Origin: Symbiodinium kawagutii
Taxonomy: Eukaryota; Sar; Dinophyceae; Suessiales; Symbiodiniaceae
NCBI GenBank assembly: GCA_009767595.1
Contig: VSDK01025442.1
Coordinates: forward strand, 17,498 to 81,497
Length of the DNA: 64,000 bases
Direction of reading: 5' to 3'
The position numbers and the translations under genes were made by a program. The first letter of the stretch is position 1. Each line of letters starts with the position of its first letter. Below the pieces are notes generated by a model that had not been told where the DNA came from, searched no databases, and saw only the letters and a program-made list of their open reading frames with translations. Of the stretch, positions 12,537-23,497 are shown piece by piece.

Positions 12537-14822
12537 TATCCAATCAGACTTCCATTTGTCTATCAGCCCTCCACATGTCCGTGCGTTTTGATTTTTTACA
12601 CTGATGTTCATATGGACCTCAACAAATATGCCACCTTCCCAACATGCGCACAAGGTCCCACATGCTCCTGCCCATGTTCCTGCCGCTGGCGCAAAGCCTG
12701 CGACCCATGCGCCGCCTCAGAAGCCTCCCTCCCGAAAGGAGCTATCGTTTTATATAGTTGTGTATCTCCATGCAAGCGAATCGTGATTGGAAAGCAAATC
12801 GTTGCAATTCGTTTGTCAACATTTTTTTTTGCATCACCGGAATGGATAGGAGAAAATGCGAGAAGCGGCAAAAGCCAGGCTGCGCAGGATGATGAAAGAA
12901 CATAAGACAAAGCGATCGTTGGACGTTCCCCCATGGGTCAAGGAACAGTGGAAGTTGAGGGATCAAAACAGCATGGCCCAAATCTTCATTGACGCCAACT
13001 GGGATAAGGACGGGTGTTTCAATACCATTCAGTTTCTCTTGTTTGTAGCAACCAACCCATTTGGTGCCAATGACATCCTTAACCATCGTTGCAGGATGCT
13101 TTCATCGCCCAATTGGAAGTGGTCATCAAGAAGAAGAGTGCCAACACGACCTGGGTAGATGTCCAGTGGGTGACAGAAAAAGAGATGAAAGAAGAACTTG
13201 GTTGGTCGCCGACCCTCGTATATCATTAAGTGTGAAAACCCTACTTATATATCAGATGATACAATAGAATTTCTTCACAATCCGTCTATCGAGCCGTTTC
13301 ATATAATCATATCCCGTTGCGGCCTGAGGAGCAAGATCCAAGGAGCAAAGCGTGCTTGTGAGTTGAAAGCCGACACGCATTGCAGGACTATATGCCTTAT
13401 GTTTGCGCTTGCTGAGTGATATATATATATATATAGATGTTGACTTTTTGATTCCTTCTTTCGATTTTTTGAATTTGTTGCCCTGCATAACTCAACATTG
13501 TTTATTGTTCGATTCACTCTGATTTGCGGTATAGTGATATACAACTTAAACTGACTGGTTTAAACATTCAAAACTGTGGTGGAGGAAAAACATGTACGAC
13601 AATGCAGACGAATTCCTTGTGGTGGTCCGGGAGAAGGGTCAGCGTGAACAGAAACATGAACAAGAAGAGATTCAACGCAAGATTGGGAAGGCGTACAATC
13701 AGTGTTCCATACTGTGTGTGCATATAATCAACATGTTTAATGGCTGTCCATTCTGCAGGCAGCGGAGCCAATCGAGTTGAGCAAGGGTGCTTTGGATGGC
13801 GTGGACCGCATGAATGCTGAGATCCAGGCTGAAAAGGACACCAAGGATGATGACAAACCTGCTGCTGCTGGACAGGAGCAGGAGGCTCGGGGTTGATGAT
13901 AGCAAAACATCTTGATTCGTGATAAATAAATTTTCAATCATTGTTATTGATTGAGAGCCTATGCTCATGTCAAATGTCATCCGGCCAGACCGCAATCAAG
14001 CTCAAACGATTTCTGGATTCCCTGCTCCAAAAGTCTGGGAAGCTTCGTTCCCTCGTCCGTGATTTGCGTGAGCGCTACTCAAAATGCGACAGCACTCAGG
14101 GGTGCCTCGATAGAAAGCCTAACATGTATATACCCATGCTTCAGGGCCCACACCCCCTGATGGCCTGAGGCACATCGAATCTTTGACGAAAGGTCTTACC
14201 ACCTTGGATCAGCAGTACGACAAGTGCCATTCTGTGTATGTCTCCGGCGAATCTGTGCAATGGACGGGGGAGTCCCTTGAATCAAAAAAGCAAAGAACCA
14301 GATCATATAATTGGGAATGGCCCATTATATATTCATATAGTTGAAAGCCATGGCATCAAACGTCTCCTTCATTGAATTTGTTTGCCTCCATTTTGGTTCC
14401 CAGGTTTGTCAAGAACGCAACTGAGTGCATGAAGAACGCAACCATCGAGTGGGCACCTTACTTCTCTCTTTCTGACTCTCTCTGACACCTTTGATTTTTT
14501 ATTGCCATGTCAAGTGCCCAAAACCATCAGGGCCGGAAAAGCTTTGGCGGTTGAGAAGAAAGTCCAGCTTCGACCTCAAACACCTCTTGACACCAGAGCC
14601 AAGTAATCCAAGAATGAACCAGTTTTTTTGATTTCCTATTCCATATGATTTCTTTGGTCTTGCAATCGCAGGAGCGCCAAAAGGTATGAGAAGCCAGATG
14701 AAGTCAAGGCAGAGCCAAGCGAAGCCAAACCGAAGAGACGCCGCGCCCCACCAGCGGAAGAGCCGGTCCAGCCGGTCCAGCCGGCTGCAAAGCAGTCAGC
14801 CAAGAGAACAAAGAAGAAGTAA
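11367..14822 (+). CDS. charged multi-exon protein of unknown function
   Basis: A start ATG at 11367 opens MSQVDSEAARIEEEERELQ. Exons follow at about 11634-11701, 11888-11929, 12226-12320, 12405-12464 and 12645-12735 (proline/alanine-rich), then 12850-13008 (EKMREAAKARLRRMMKEHKT...NWDK), 13095 to about 13210 (DAFIAQLEVVIKKKSANTTW, TEKEMKEELGWS), 13334-13366 (IQGAKRACE), about 13598-13690, 13762-13894, 13994-14080 (LKRFLDSLLQKSGKLRSLVR), about 14165-14236, 14403-14446, 14516-14600 and 14671-14822 (basic tail KRRRAPPAEEP... ending RTKKK, TAA). The 13008/13095 junction is in phase with exon AAG, intron GACGGG...GCAG, so this intron uses a GA donor. The basic tail looks like a nuclear-localisation sequence. 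The EMKEELGWS region recalls a domain repeated in Symbiodinium proteins, function unknown. It may be more than one gene: a stop in the frame used follows the 13894 exon. Confidence 0.55.
12499..12535. repeat. (TA)n microsatellite
   Basis: A near-perfect TA run in an intron of the surrounding gene. Shorter (TA)n runs of the same type occur at 7884-7904 and 13418-13436. Confidence 0.9.
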
Positions 14823-15196
14823 GATTCCAGCTGTCTTCACCGCTATACTTATAGTTTTGGGATGATGAACTGTGGGAAGCCTGTGTGAATGCACAACAGG
14901 TTAGAACCTACGGTCTTTCAAGTTGATCTGAAAGCATGTGGCAACTTGCCTTGCTCAGTTTCCCATGAACATGTAGCTTCCAAACACTGACATCCAGTGT
15001 TTCTTTCTGTTACTTTTACATAGTCGAACAACAGCAGCAATTCCGCAAACTGGGGTGTGTGTGGAAAAAACGCACTTATATGATTGCTGTCGCAGCGTTT
15101 GCCATGTGTAGTCTACATGCCAATCAAGGTTGCTAAGGTATATAAGATATATACATATATATTCACACCCTACCATCACGTGGAGCATTGACCGCC

Positions 15197-16476
15197 ATGC
15201 CAGGAGCCGGACAGGGCTTGCGTGTCATCGCCAAAGACATTGGCGAAGGTGTTTGGCCCTCAGAGTGATGGGCTCTTGAAACTTGATCCACCATGCTGAA
15301 GCCCTCTGCATTTCAGAGATGAGTGGAGACTAACGTCAAACGCAGCTGTGGCCCAATGACAGCAGAACAACAATGTTAAAAGACATATGTTTGGGGTATT
15401 GCGCTTTATTGCAGGCATCAAATGTGGTATCAAAAACAATCTTGGGTTGAACTGATATATAGCTATACTGCCTCCAATATACAACAGCCATAACCTTTGA
15501 ATCTTAGTGACAACACTGTCCTTCGCTGGAAGCCATGCGGGGGATCAGTGATGAAACACCGGAAGAAGAGCTTTGGGATTTGCTGACGTGCCATCGCTCT
15601 GACCCTGGTCTTGCATTACCATGCATACATGGACAAACCTGATGCATTGTTCAATTAAGTTGCAATATCGCAAAAAGACATCATATTTATAAAACTGTAT
15701 ATACGTGAATCGATTTATCCTCATGCGGTCCAGCTGTCTAAGGAATCTGAGGGTCCATACCCGTGGCCGAAGGCCATCGACAAGACATGTGCCTCCCAGG
15801 TCCAAACGAAAAGATGTTGCGGTGGGTCCATCAAGGTTCGAAGTACGGGCCAAGCAAACCTTCCACCCCAACAAAGGGCTCTGGTTGACAAAACACATTC
15901 TTGGCTAGAACGCCTACCTCCCACTTTGCAATCAGTTCCCGGCCTGAAAGACATGTTCTTGGAGGCAGAGTCCATGGGTTGCATAGACTTCCAACTACCC
16001 CGGCCGTCTTCAACTTCAGGTGTTGCTCTTGGAAGTGCAATTAAAGTTATGGACAATCTTTTCGAGAAGCATTATCCCATGATATTCAAAATCGGATTCA
16101 CTCATAATCCTGTGTTTCGTTGGTCCAACCGTCTGTATGGCTACAGTGCTGCAGTCGACAAATGGACACACATGTGTGTTGTGTTCATCTCTGAAGAGCC
16201 CTATGGTCCCGCTATGATGGAAGCATCTTTGATAGAGAAGTATCGTGGTACCTTGTCTGTGTGTGTGATATAGTACTTTATGATGCTGCGTGTTGAGGAG
16301 AAATGAAATGTTGCATGTCACAGCTTAATCCTTCTTTGGCCTCGCGGCCCTTCTGAGGTAAGCAGGGCTGCCGCAACATTCGATCTGGTGGAGAGACCGT
16401 GAATGTGGAACTTTCTGACTGGAATGCTTACATGTGCTACGTAGTGTACAGGTCTTTCAAGGAGAAACCTAGATGA
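15197..16476 (+). CDS. GIY-YIG/T5orf172-like protein
   Basis: A first exon may start at ATG 15197 (MPGAGQGLRVIAKDIGEGVW) or at ATG 15535 (MRGISDETPEEELWDLLTC). The main exon runs 15731-16247 and the last 16358-16476 (TGA). The 16247/16358 junction is firm: CGTG|GTACC...CTGAG|GTAAG rebuilds an in-frame Gly codon and reads IEKYRG-KQGCRNIRSGGET. The core has the GIY-YIG superfamily order: MIFKIGFTHNPVFRWSNRLY (strand plus conserved Arg), CVVFISEEPYG, then MMEASLIEKYRG with a Glu at the expected catalytic position, closing with GCRNIRSGGET. This pattern is closest to the T5orf172/MUG113 branch. The family is endonuclease-like, but catalysis here is inferred. It sits between the charged protein and the transposase-like gene on the same strand, about 330 bases upstream of the latter. 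Confidence 0.65.
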
Positions 16477-16799
16477 TTTTCTTTCATGTGCACGCCCAAG
16501 CTTCATGTGTCTTTTTGATGACAAGTTCTCCCGGTGTAGTCGTCAGCCTATATATATGTACGACCCTTTATGTGCTTGGGATTTTGCACATGCTATGATC
16601 AAACAAGTTTGAAATCAAACAAAGTTTGCATATGCCATTCAATTAAAAGATGATGCAGCGCATGTATGCAGTGCGCGTGTGCCTGTCGCTGGGGGGAAAA
16701 GTGATGGAGGTATCCCTGCTTTGTGCGCTCCACATGTTTGCGATGCACTCTACACGTTTGTGATGCACTCTACAATGGGGACACACGTTTCAAACATAG
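16477..16799. other. short spacer, no gene seen
   Basis: A-T-rich text with two copies of a GCRCTCYACAYGTTTG-like motif (16722 and 16745). It may hold an upstream exon of the next gene, but none is convincing. Confidence 0.4.
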
Positions 16800-18593
16800 G
16801 TTTCTAGGGGGTTCCATGTTTGGATTGTGGCCGGCTCTGAGGCAACATCTTGCCGTGCAGCCATTAGGCACGCAAAGGGTATTGTTTCTGACCTGGGGGT
16901 CGAGGTGGCCAAGCATTCACCAGGACTACCAGAGCTGGCCAGGTGTACTGAAACCAACTCAGAACGCGATGTCCACAGAGTGATTGATGGGAAGTACAAG
17001 CTAGCGTTGCCTATCAAGATGACCACTCTTCCCAAAGTTCCTGGAATGCTGTACACTGGTGAAATCAAAGTCTTGAGCTTGAAAGACTGGCTGAGTTTCA
17101 TGGTTGAGTACAATGCATGGCATGTGTTGTGCGGGTTGTGGAAAGCGGATCCTGCACGGGAACGTTCCATTTTGTTGGAGTTCTGGCGGCGCTACAGAGC
17201 GCTGCAGCCTCGCCATTCTATTTGGACGCTGGTTGACCAAGGAAAGCTAGACCTTAGCCGATGTTGTCCTGTAATGCTCCACGGCGACGAAGGCCGTGGA
17301 AGAAAGAAATCTGGTTTCCTTGTGGTTAGCTACTACAGCTATCTGGGTTTCGGTACGTCTCAGGCCAACCAAAAACGTTCACGTCGGGAATATCAACAAA
17401 TGAGGCTCAACTATGGGAACAGCACTTTCTTGCATCGTGTGATCACAAGTGTACTACCCAAGATGTTGAAAGATGATGCTGCTTTGCGCGCAATCTTAGA
17501 GTTCATTAGCCGTGATGCGCGCGAGATGCTGATTGCAGGGGTGAAGGATTCTGAGGGGCATGTGCACACAGCATGTGTCCTACAGATTGTTGGCGATTGG
17601 CAATGGTTGGTCAAGGCCGGTCAATTGAAGCGGTCTTATGGCAATTGCCAGAAGAAACCAACTACTGCAGCTTCACAGTTGAAAGGCATTTGTCACATGT
17701 GCCGTGCTGGCCAGCGCGGCGTCCCATGGGAGTGTTACAGAGCTGACGGGTTACCTGTTTGGTGGGGTACACGGCACACTGAGAACCCCTTCAACGGCGA
17801 CCCTTCCTTGAACAGCTTGCCATACATCCCAAATCAAAGAGCCGACTTTTACACATTCGATTTGTTCCACTCCTACCATCTAGGGGTGGGGAAGTCTTTG
17901 GTAGCTGGCTGCCTTGCAATGGCAAGTGATTACATGTGGTCTACAAACCTGGATGGTCGCATGGAGCAGTTGTCAGGACTTTGGATTACTTGGTGTGAAG
18001 AAAACAAAAAGACTGCATACAACCATTCCATTACTTCATCGCTGCTTGGTTGGCCAGACCGTGGTACGTTCCCAAACGGTCAGTGGTCCAAGGGCCATCA
18101 AACCACGAACCTGGCTTTGTTCTTTGAAACATGGGCCTCTTTGCAGAATTTTCAAGATGATCCCCTTATGACTCTGGCTTTGGAAACATGCAGGACAGTC
18201 AGCCAATGTATGCGTTTGATGTACGAATCTGACGTTTGGCTTTGCTGCAGTGATGCAGAGAAGGTTGCAAGTCTTGGGCTCCGCTTCTTACATGGGTATC
18301 GTGAACTGGCGACACAATCTTTTAGAGCTGGAAAGGCCCTATTCCCCCATATGCCCAAAGGGCATAGTCTTGACCATATTTTCTCTGAGTTGAAAGCTCA
18401 GACCATGTCACCAGGAGTTTCTTATTTTTTGAACCCTCTCAATCATTCAGTTCAAATTTCGGAAGATTGGGTTGGTCGATGCAGCCGTATCTCTAGGAGA
18501 ACTGGCCCTCCTCAGGCCATAATCCGCACTCTGCAAAGAGTGTTGAAGGCATGCTATGCGCATTGGCACGCGCACGGTTTCATCAAGCGGTGA
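16800..18593 (+). CDS. DDE-transposase-like protein, dinoflagellate family
   Basis: A single long exon, open from 16800 and ending in TGA at 18591. There is no ATG at its 5' edge and an acceptor-like ATAG lies just before 16800, so an upstream exon probably supplies the start. About 588 residues are visible. Counting codon 1 at 16827, candidate acidic residues are D154 in MLHGDEGRGRKK and D257 in QIVGDWQWL. A CHMCRAG zinc-knuckle-like pair follows, then FDLFHSYHLGVGKSL, WPDRGTFPNGQWSKGHQTTN and a C-terminal helical part. The order (DE-rich strand, GD strand, CxxC, DxxHxxHLGxxK) recalls CMC/Plavaka or KDZ-type transposases. I know the family from memory as very abundant in Symbiodinium. No stop or frameshift interrupts it, so the copy may be functional or under selection. 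Whether it is an active transposase is inference. Confidence 0.6.
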   Translation, partial: VSRGFHVWIVAGSEATSCRAAIRHAKGIVSDLGVEVAKHSPGLPELARCTETNSERDVHRVIDGKYKLALPIKMTTLPKVPGMLYTGEIKVLSLKDWLSFMVEYNAWHVLCGLWKADPARERSILLEFWRRYRALQPRHSIWTLVDQGKLDLSRCCPVMLHGDEGRGRKKSGFLVVSYYSYLGFGTSQANQKRSRREYQQMRLNYGNSTFLHRVITSVLPKMLKDDAALRAILEFISRDAREMLIAGVKDSEGHVHTACVLQIVGDWQWLVKAGQLKRSYGNCQKKPTTAASQLKGICHMCRAGQRGVPWECYRADGLPVWWGTRHTENPFNGDPSLNSLPYIPNQRADFYTFDLFHSYHLGVGKSLVAGCLAMASDYMWSTNLDGRMEQLSGLWITWCEENKKTAYNHSITSSLLGWPDRGTFPNGQWSKGHQTTNLALFFETWASLQNFQDDPLMTLALETCRTVSQCMRLMYESDVWLCCSDAEKVASLGLRFLHGYRELATQSFRAGKALFPHMPKGHSLDHIFSELKAQTMSPGVSYFLNPLNHSVQISEDWVGRCSRISRRTGPPQAIIRTLQRVLKACYAHWHAHGFIKR

Positions 18594-19212
18594 TGCTGCA
18601 GGGGACGTGCAGCCGGATGGAAAGTTGGAAGTGGAGGGTTGGCGCGCTCTGGTGAATGTGTGTGTGTGTGTGCGAGGGTTTGTGTTTATACCATGTAGGC
18701 ACATGGACACACACATATGTATACAGTGTTTACATGTATATATGTTATGTTTTTGGATGTTGAATTGCAATATTATATCGTTTTGTTTCACATATTGTGA
18801 ACAAGAATCATGATATTAAGATCTGCACATGGCAATATATGCATGTAAACAGTTCATTGCAAAATGCAAAATCACCAGAAATTGGAAAACCTGGTTTTCC
18901 TCTCAAAAAACCGTTTATTTTCTGTGACCTACGTTTTCATAGGTTTCGGTTTCTCTAGGTAGGATATATCTAGGTTATTCTAGGATTATGTAGGCATGGG
19001 CAGAGGGTCACCATGGGCCACTTGAAGGGTCACCGGAGTTAGGCCCCGAGTCCTTGGAGTGCCTGGCGGCTGTGCCAGAAGCACTGCAGCCCGAGAAATC
19101 TGCGGGGAAGTGGGTCCAGGCCTGGCGGGTTTTCAGCAGGTCATGGACCATGGAAGTGAACAGATCAGTGGAGATCCCGATATTACCATGCAGCTTCCAT
19201 GGAGCTTCTGAT

Positions 19213-19262
19213 TGATCATGGATTGATCAGGTGGATTGATCAGGTGGATTGATCAGGTGGAG
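19213..19262. repeat. 14-bp tandem repeat
   Basis: Three to four copies of a TGATCAGGTGGATT-like unit in direct orientation. The TGATCA core is itself palindromic. Confidence 0.8.
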
Positions 19263-19756
19263 ATTTTGGAGTTTTGAGGTTTTTCAAAGTTTTCGTGCTT
19301 GGGAATCTCATCCTGGTTTCGAATGCAATTTTGAGAAATTATATATTTGCCGCAATGGGATGACAAATCGATGGAATTGTTTCATACGATGATTAACGTT
19401 TGGAATCTTCAGGATCGTTCAAGTTTGATCTTCAATTGGGATTACGGTACTACAGATTTGAGTAGATTTGAATAAGGTGAACTACGGTACGGTAAACTAA
19501 GGTGGACTAGAGCTATCTACGACTTCAATATTATAACTTAAGGTGAACATAGGAGAACTACAGCCCGGTTTTTCAAAGTTCTCGGCTTCAATTCAACAGG
19601 CAACACTTGCAACAGTGGGTGGCAAAGGCGGAGGACAGCCGTGCTTCTGGCAGCAGTGAGTGTCATCCAAAGGAAGTGATTTTTTCCCCTTGCTGGAAGC
19701 TGCTGGCGATGCCACTTGGAAATCAGCATCTCTCGAAATGTTTGGTGCTTATGGAC

Positions 19757-19790
19757 TTGAAGTCCCTTGAAGTCCCTTGCAGTCCCTTGA
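19757..19790. repeat. TTGAAGTCCC tandem repeat
   Basis: Three copies of a 10-mer (TTGAAGTCCC, with one TTGCAGTCCC) in a row. No function visible. Confidence 0.8.
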
Positions 19791-20587
19791 GACAAGGTCT
19801 TTTGCACAAGGAGCAGCACGAGGTGTCAATGAGGATGCACTTCAGACAGCTGCAGAGGCTGCGAAGAACATCTGAGCGCGCTTGGTTTGGTCCTCAGTGA
19901 ACTGGAACAGCCTGATTCCAAGAGATCCAGAAAGGAAGTGCCGACCGCAGTTCTTCACAAGATAGGGTAAGTTTCTCAAAATTCTATTGCGAGAAGAAAT
20001 GGAGAGCAAGTTCTGTTGGTGTTTCAAGTGTGGTTAGTGGGTAGGGAATTTTGGTGTTTGGTAAATCTTGCCAGAAGTTTCAGATGACTCAGGGATCTTA
20101 TGGCATCTTCAAGCACTGAAATTTGCCCCATGGTGCATCACCCGCATCACGCCAAAGTCGTTAAATTGCCTGGATTTTTCGGCATGTTTGCTGGCTTTCT
20201 TTGCTTCCTGTTTTTGTTCGTACTTCAGTGTTGAGCTGCATGCGGCTATGTTAGATGGATCTTGGTCTTGATCACCTTCGGCAGCAAAGCTTTTTTGTTT
20301 GAAAACATTTCAGAAAGCAAAGCTGGCAGCAGATTTACATGACATCTTGATTTTCATCGATTTTCACCAATTTTCACCCGATTTTCGGTGTCCAACTGGC
20401 AAGTTGTTTGCCAGAAAGCGCGCATGTTCCAAAAAAGTCGGCCGTGCATGGTTCCCCTCTTTGCAGGGGTGCAGGCCAATTGAATGCTGTTTTTTGTCCT
20501 CGCCGGAATCTTTGAACTCAGCAGGTTGCGGTGCTCCTTGCCATGTGAAGGTTCAAGCTTAAGCTAACCTCGCTTTGACAAAGGCAG

Positions 20588-23497
20588 ATGAAGCCTCGGG
20601 CTTTTGCGCTGGCGCGCAGTGCACAACTTTTTACACCAGTGACCCTACCGGGGACCTGGCGACGGGTTCAGCTTCGGTCCTTTTCGCAGAGCGCCCTAGG
20701 CGCAGCCAGCAAACGACTTCGAGATGCCGTGAAGAGCAAAGAGGTCACAGCGAAAATCGCAGCAGAAGCCGATGCACCACCCGACAGATCGGCCGTTGTG
20801 CAGCGATTGAGACATGAGCTCAGAGAGTCAGATGAGACTATGGAGGTGATGCTCATGGGGAATCCTTTGCCCTCAGACCGCAAAACGGTCACTTTTCAAA
20901 CGCCTACAGCATTAGAAGGAGGCAGCCCTGCACGCACTGTGCGTGTTGCACTTCCAAATGCAGAAGACATCAGCAAGCTCATCTCCGAAAGACGGGAGCA
21001 AAAGCTAGCAGTGCCCAAGGGAGATGAGTTAGTCAAGATCTTAGAGAAGTATCTATCCGAGGAGGTTCTGGGCAAATCAGCAGAGCATGTAGCTCTCCTA
21101 AGTGCATGGGGCCCAAAGGCGATCGCCGACAGCGAAGGGGAGTTTAGTGAGATAGCTGCACTGATGCGCTTGTCCCTTTCTGCTTACGAAGCGACTTTGG
21201 CAGCCAACACATCGGATTTCCAGTTTGAGGTGGCACGCTCTGGCGAAGGCCGAGATTGTTTGGTAATGCCACCCTCCAATTTTGCCATGTTGGGCATCAA
21301 GGATACCTTTCACATGTTGCTGAAGGGCTTCCGGGTCCTTCTCATCGTTCAACCACGGTTCTTCCCACATTTTCGGGAGATTCAGTTGAGTCTCAGCTCC
21401 TGTGGATTGCCTGAGGGCCTGGTGGAGGTGCTTCCAGGAATTACGCCAGAGGCCGATCCTGCAGTTTTACATGAGGCTTTGAAACATGTTGACCGACTTC
21501 AGTTCACAGGCTCTTCTCAGATGTTCAAAAGTTTGGTGCTGAAGGCCATTGAGTTAGGCAATGCTCGGATGGAACATGCGGGTGAAGTCAGTGGGCTGAA
21601 CAAAGTCCGTTTGAACGGTGTGTCAGCCTCCCACCCAGCAGTGGCCCAGGGCACGGTGTGGGCTGCCATGGCGAACAACGGTGAGCTCTGTACTTCAGCC
21701 TCCATGGTGGAATTCGATCCTGCCCTGGACACGGCAGATGGGGTGAAAGGTGCCCTGTTGGAGGCTGAAAAGGCCTTCAAGGCCGGACGAGATCCAACGG
21801 ACGGCACCTTGGACATCCTGCTGCGAGATGGCAAGGCCCAGCAGCTGGAAGTGAAGACCGATCCGGAGAACTTTCACGAATGGTGGGAGAAGACCATCTT
21901 GGCGACTCCCCAGGGCGGTCCTGTGAAGCTCAACACCAACCAGTCCTTGGGCCATTGCATTTATGCACCCTCCATTTCCAAGGCGCTGGAAGGGGTCATG
22001 GAAGAGGCTTCGAATCTCTACTTCGTGGGTGTTCCGGAGGACACCAGTGCCCCCTCAGCACGGGCTGGCACAACTGGTGCCAAGCTGCCAGAAAGCACTT
22101 TTGGAGGGATGAAGAGCTACACCCATGCCGTGGCTGGAGACCATGATGGTGTTGGAACCATTCAGACCATCTTTGACAATACAAAGCGAAGAGGTCCCAG
22201 TTGGAGAGATCAAGAGGAAGCGTTTGCTCAGTATGAGCTGTCAGAAATTGCTGAGATGCTTCTGGAGTTCCTTTCCCCACGTGACCAACACAGCTTCTCC
22301 AAGCAGATCTCCAATGTTCTCGAGGTCTTCAAAGCGTTCATGCCCGAGGTGACCGAAGCATATGCAGGACAAGGCTTGGTGAACGCAGAAGGGCGCAGTC
22401 AACTAGTGACTTTACTAGCTTTGAAGCCGAGCAGGAAACAGTTTCTCATTCCACGTGGTGTGGGACTCCCGGAAGAAATTGTGAAGATGGCCGCTCTGTG
22501 TGCCATGTCTCCGCTGAAGGAAGTGCCCGCAGATTTGCACCTTTTAGATGCTGCACAAGCTGGAAAGCTGCGTGTGACTGATCCCCTCAAGTCTTTCGTG
22601 AAGGTTCCTTGGGATAGCTGTGACTTGAAATATCTTGAAATATCTCTGAAAGAAAATCATGAAATGCTTCAGATTGCTTCACTGTTTTTCAAGCTGCACT
22701 TTCGTTTGCTTTCATGATGCTGGTCTCATGCTGATGTGTGAAAAGAACATGTTGGAAAATAGCGTTCACGTTTGAAGCCCGTTTGACCGTATGACTATGA
22801 TTGACTACGCGTAATCAGTAGCTGGCCTGGTTACCACAGCCCCAGAACCTATAGAATCTTGGTCAGAAGAGACCTATGATATGAATCGTTAGAAACCATG
22901 GCATCTCATATGATATCTGATGATGGTTAATGATGGTTAGTGAGGTTAGTGATGGTCTCCGTCCTCTTCTACTTACCTCTCATTTGCCTCCGTCAGGTGG
23001 TGGAGAAGAACTTGAAGTGGAGGATCCATTACCATGCAGATGTAGCCGCTCTGGCATCTGCCCTGGAGCAAGCAACGCATCCGCCATACTTTTTCTGCGT
23101 GAAGGACCGGCATATGCTCCCAAAGGAGGTGCTGAAAGCTGTGGCATCGCAGGGAGGCTACTTCTATGAAGGTTTGCCAAGTGATGCTTTCTCCTTGTTC
23201 CGTTGCATGACTGCTACTCAAGCTTGGACAGTGGCTTGCACCCCAGATCAAGTTCAAGAGGCTGAAGAGCAGCTACTCAAGGCTTGGCAATCCAAGGGCC
23301 TGCGGGAGGAACCTTTGGAAGAGCCAGAAATCATCAAACCCAAAGGCCGAGAGATGGACATCGGTGGTGGCTTTGGTGACACGGGAAGCTTTGCAGATGA
23401 TTCCAAGTGGGACGAGCTGTCCGACGATTCGGAATCAGATGATGAAGCTGAGAAGACACCTTCTGAGAAAGCTGAGAAACCAACCAGTGGTTCATAG
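20588..23497 (+). CDS. mitochondrial aldehyde-dehydrogenase-fold protein
   Basis: Two exons, 20588-22603 and 22997-23497, join in phase (AAG|GTTCC...CGTCAG|GTG) across a 393-base GT-AG intron, giving 838 residues. The first 45 residues are Arg/Ser/Ala-rich with few acids (ALARSAQLF...RRVQLRSFSQSA), typical of a mitochondrial targeting peptide. ALDH signatures follow: FTGS at 306-309, a Glu at 333 in HAGEVSGLN (place of ELGGK), and NNGELCTS with Cys368 at the nucleophile position. The Glu-Cys spacing of 35 is close to the 34 of classical ALDHs. The usual family length is about 500 residues. Here the ALDH core is followed by roughly 300 residues with no recognised domain, ending in an acidic Ser/Asp/Glu tail. 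The family oxidises aldehydes with NAD(P)+; the substrate is unknown. Loss of the canonical ELGGK text makes a divergent or non-catalytic role possible. Confidence 0.75.

Larger units (their letters stand above)
18594..20587. other. intergenic region with short repeats
   Basis: No gene recognised. It contains a TG run (18655-18672), the near-palindrome GGAAAACCTGGTTTTCC (18884-18900), a tandem TGATCAGGTGGAT repeat and the tandem TTGAAGTCCC repeat listed separately. Text just before 20588 may be 5' UTR or intron of the next gene. Confidence 0.5.
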
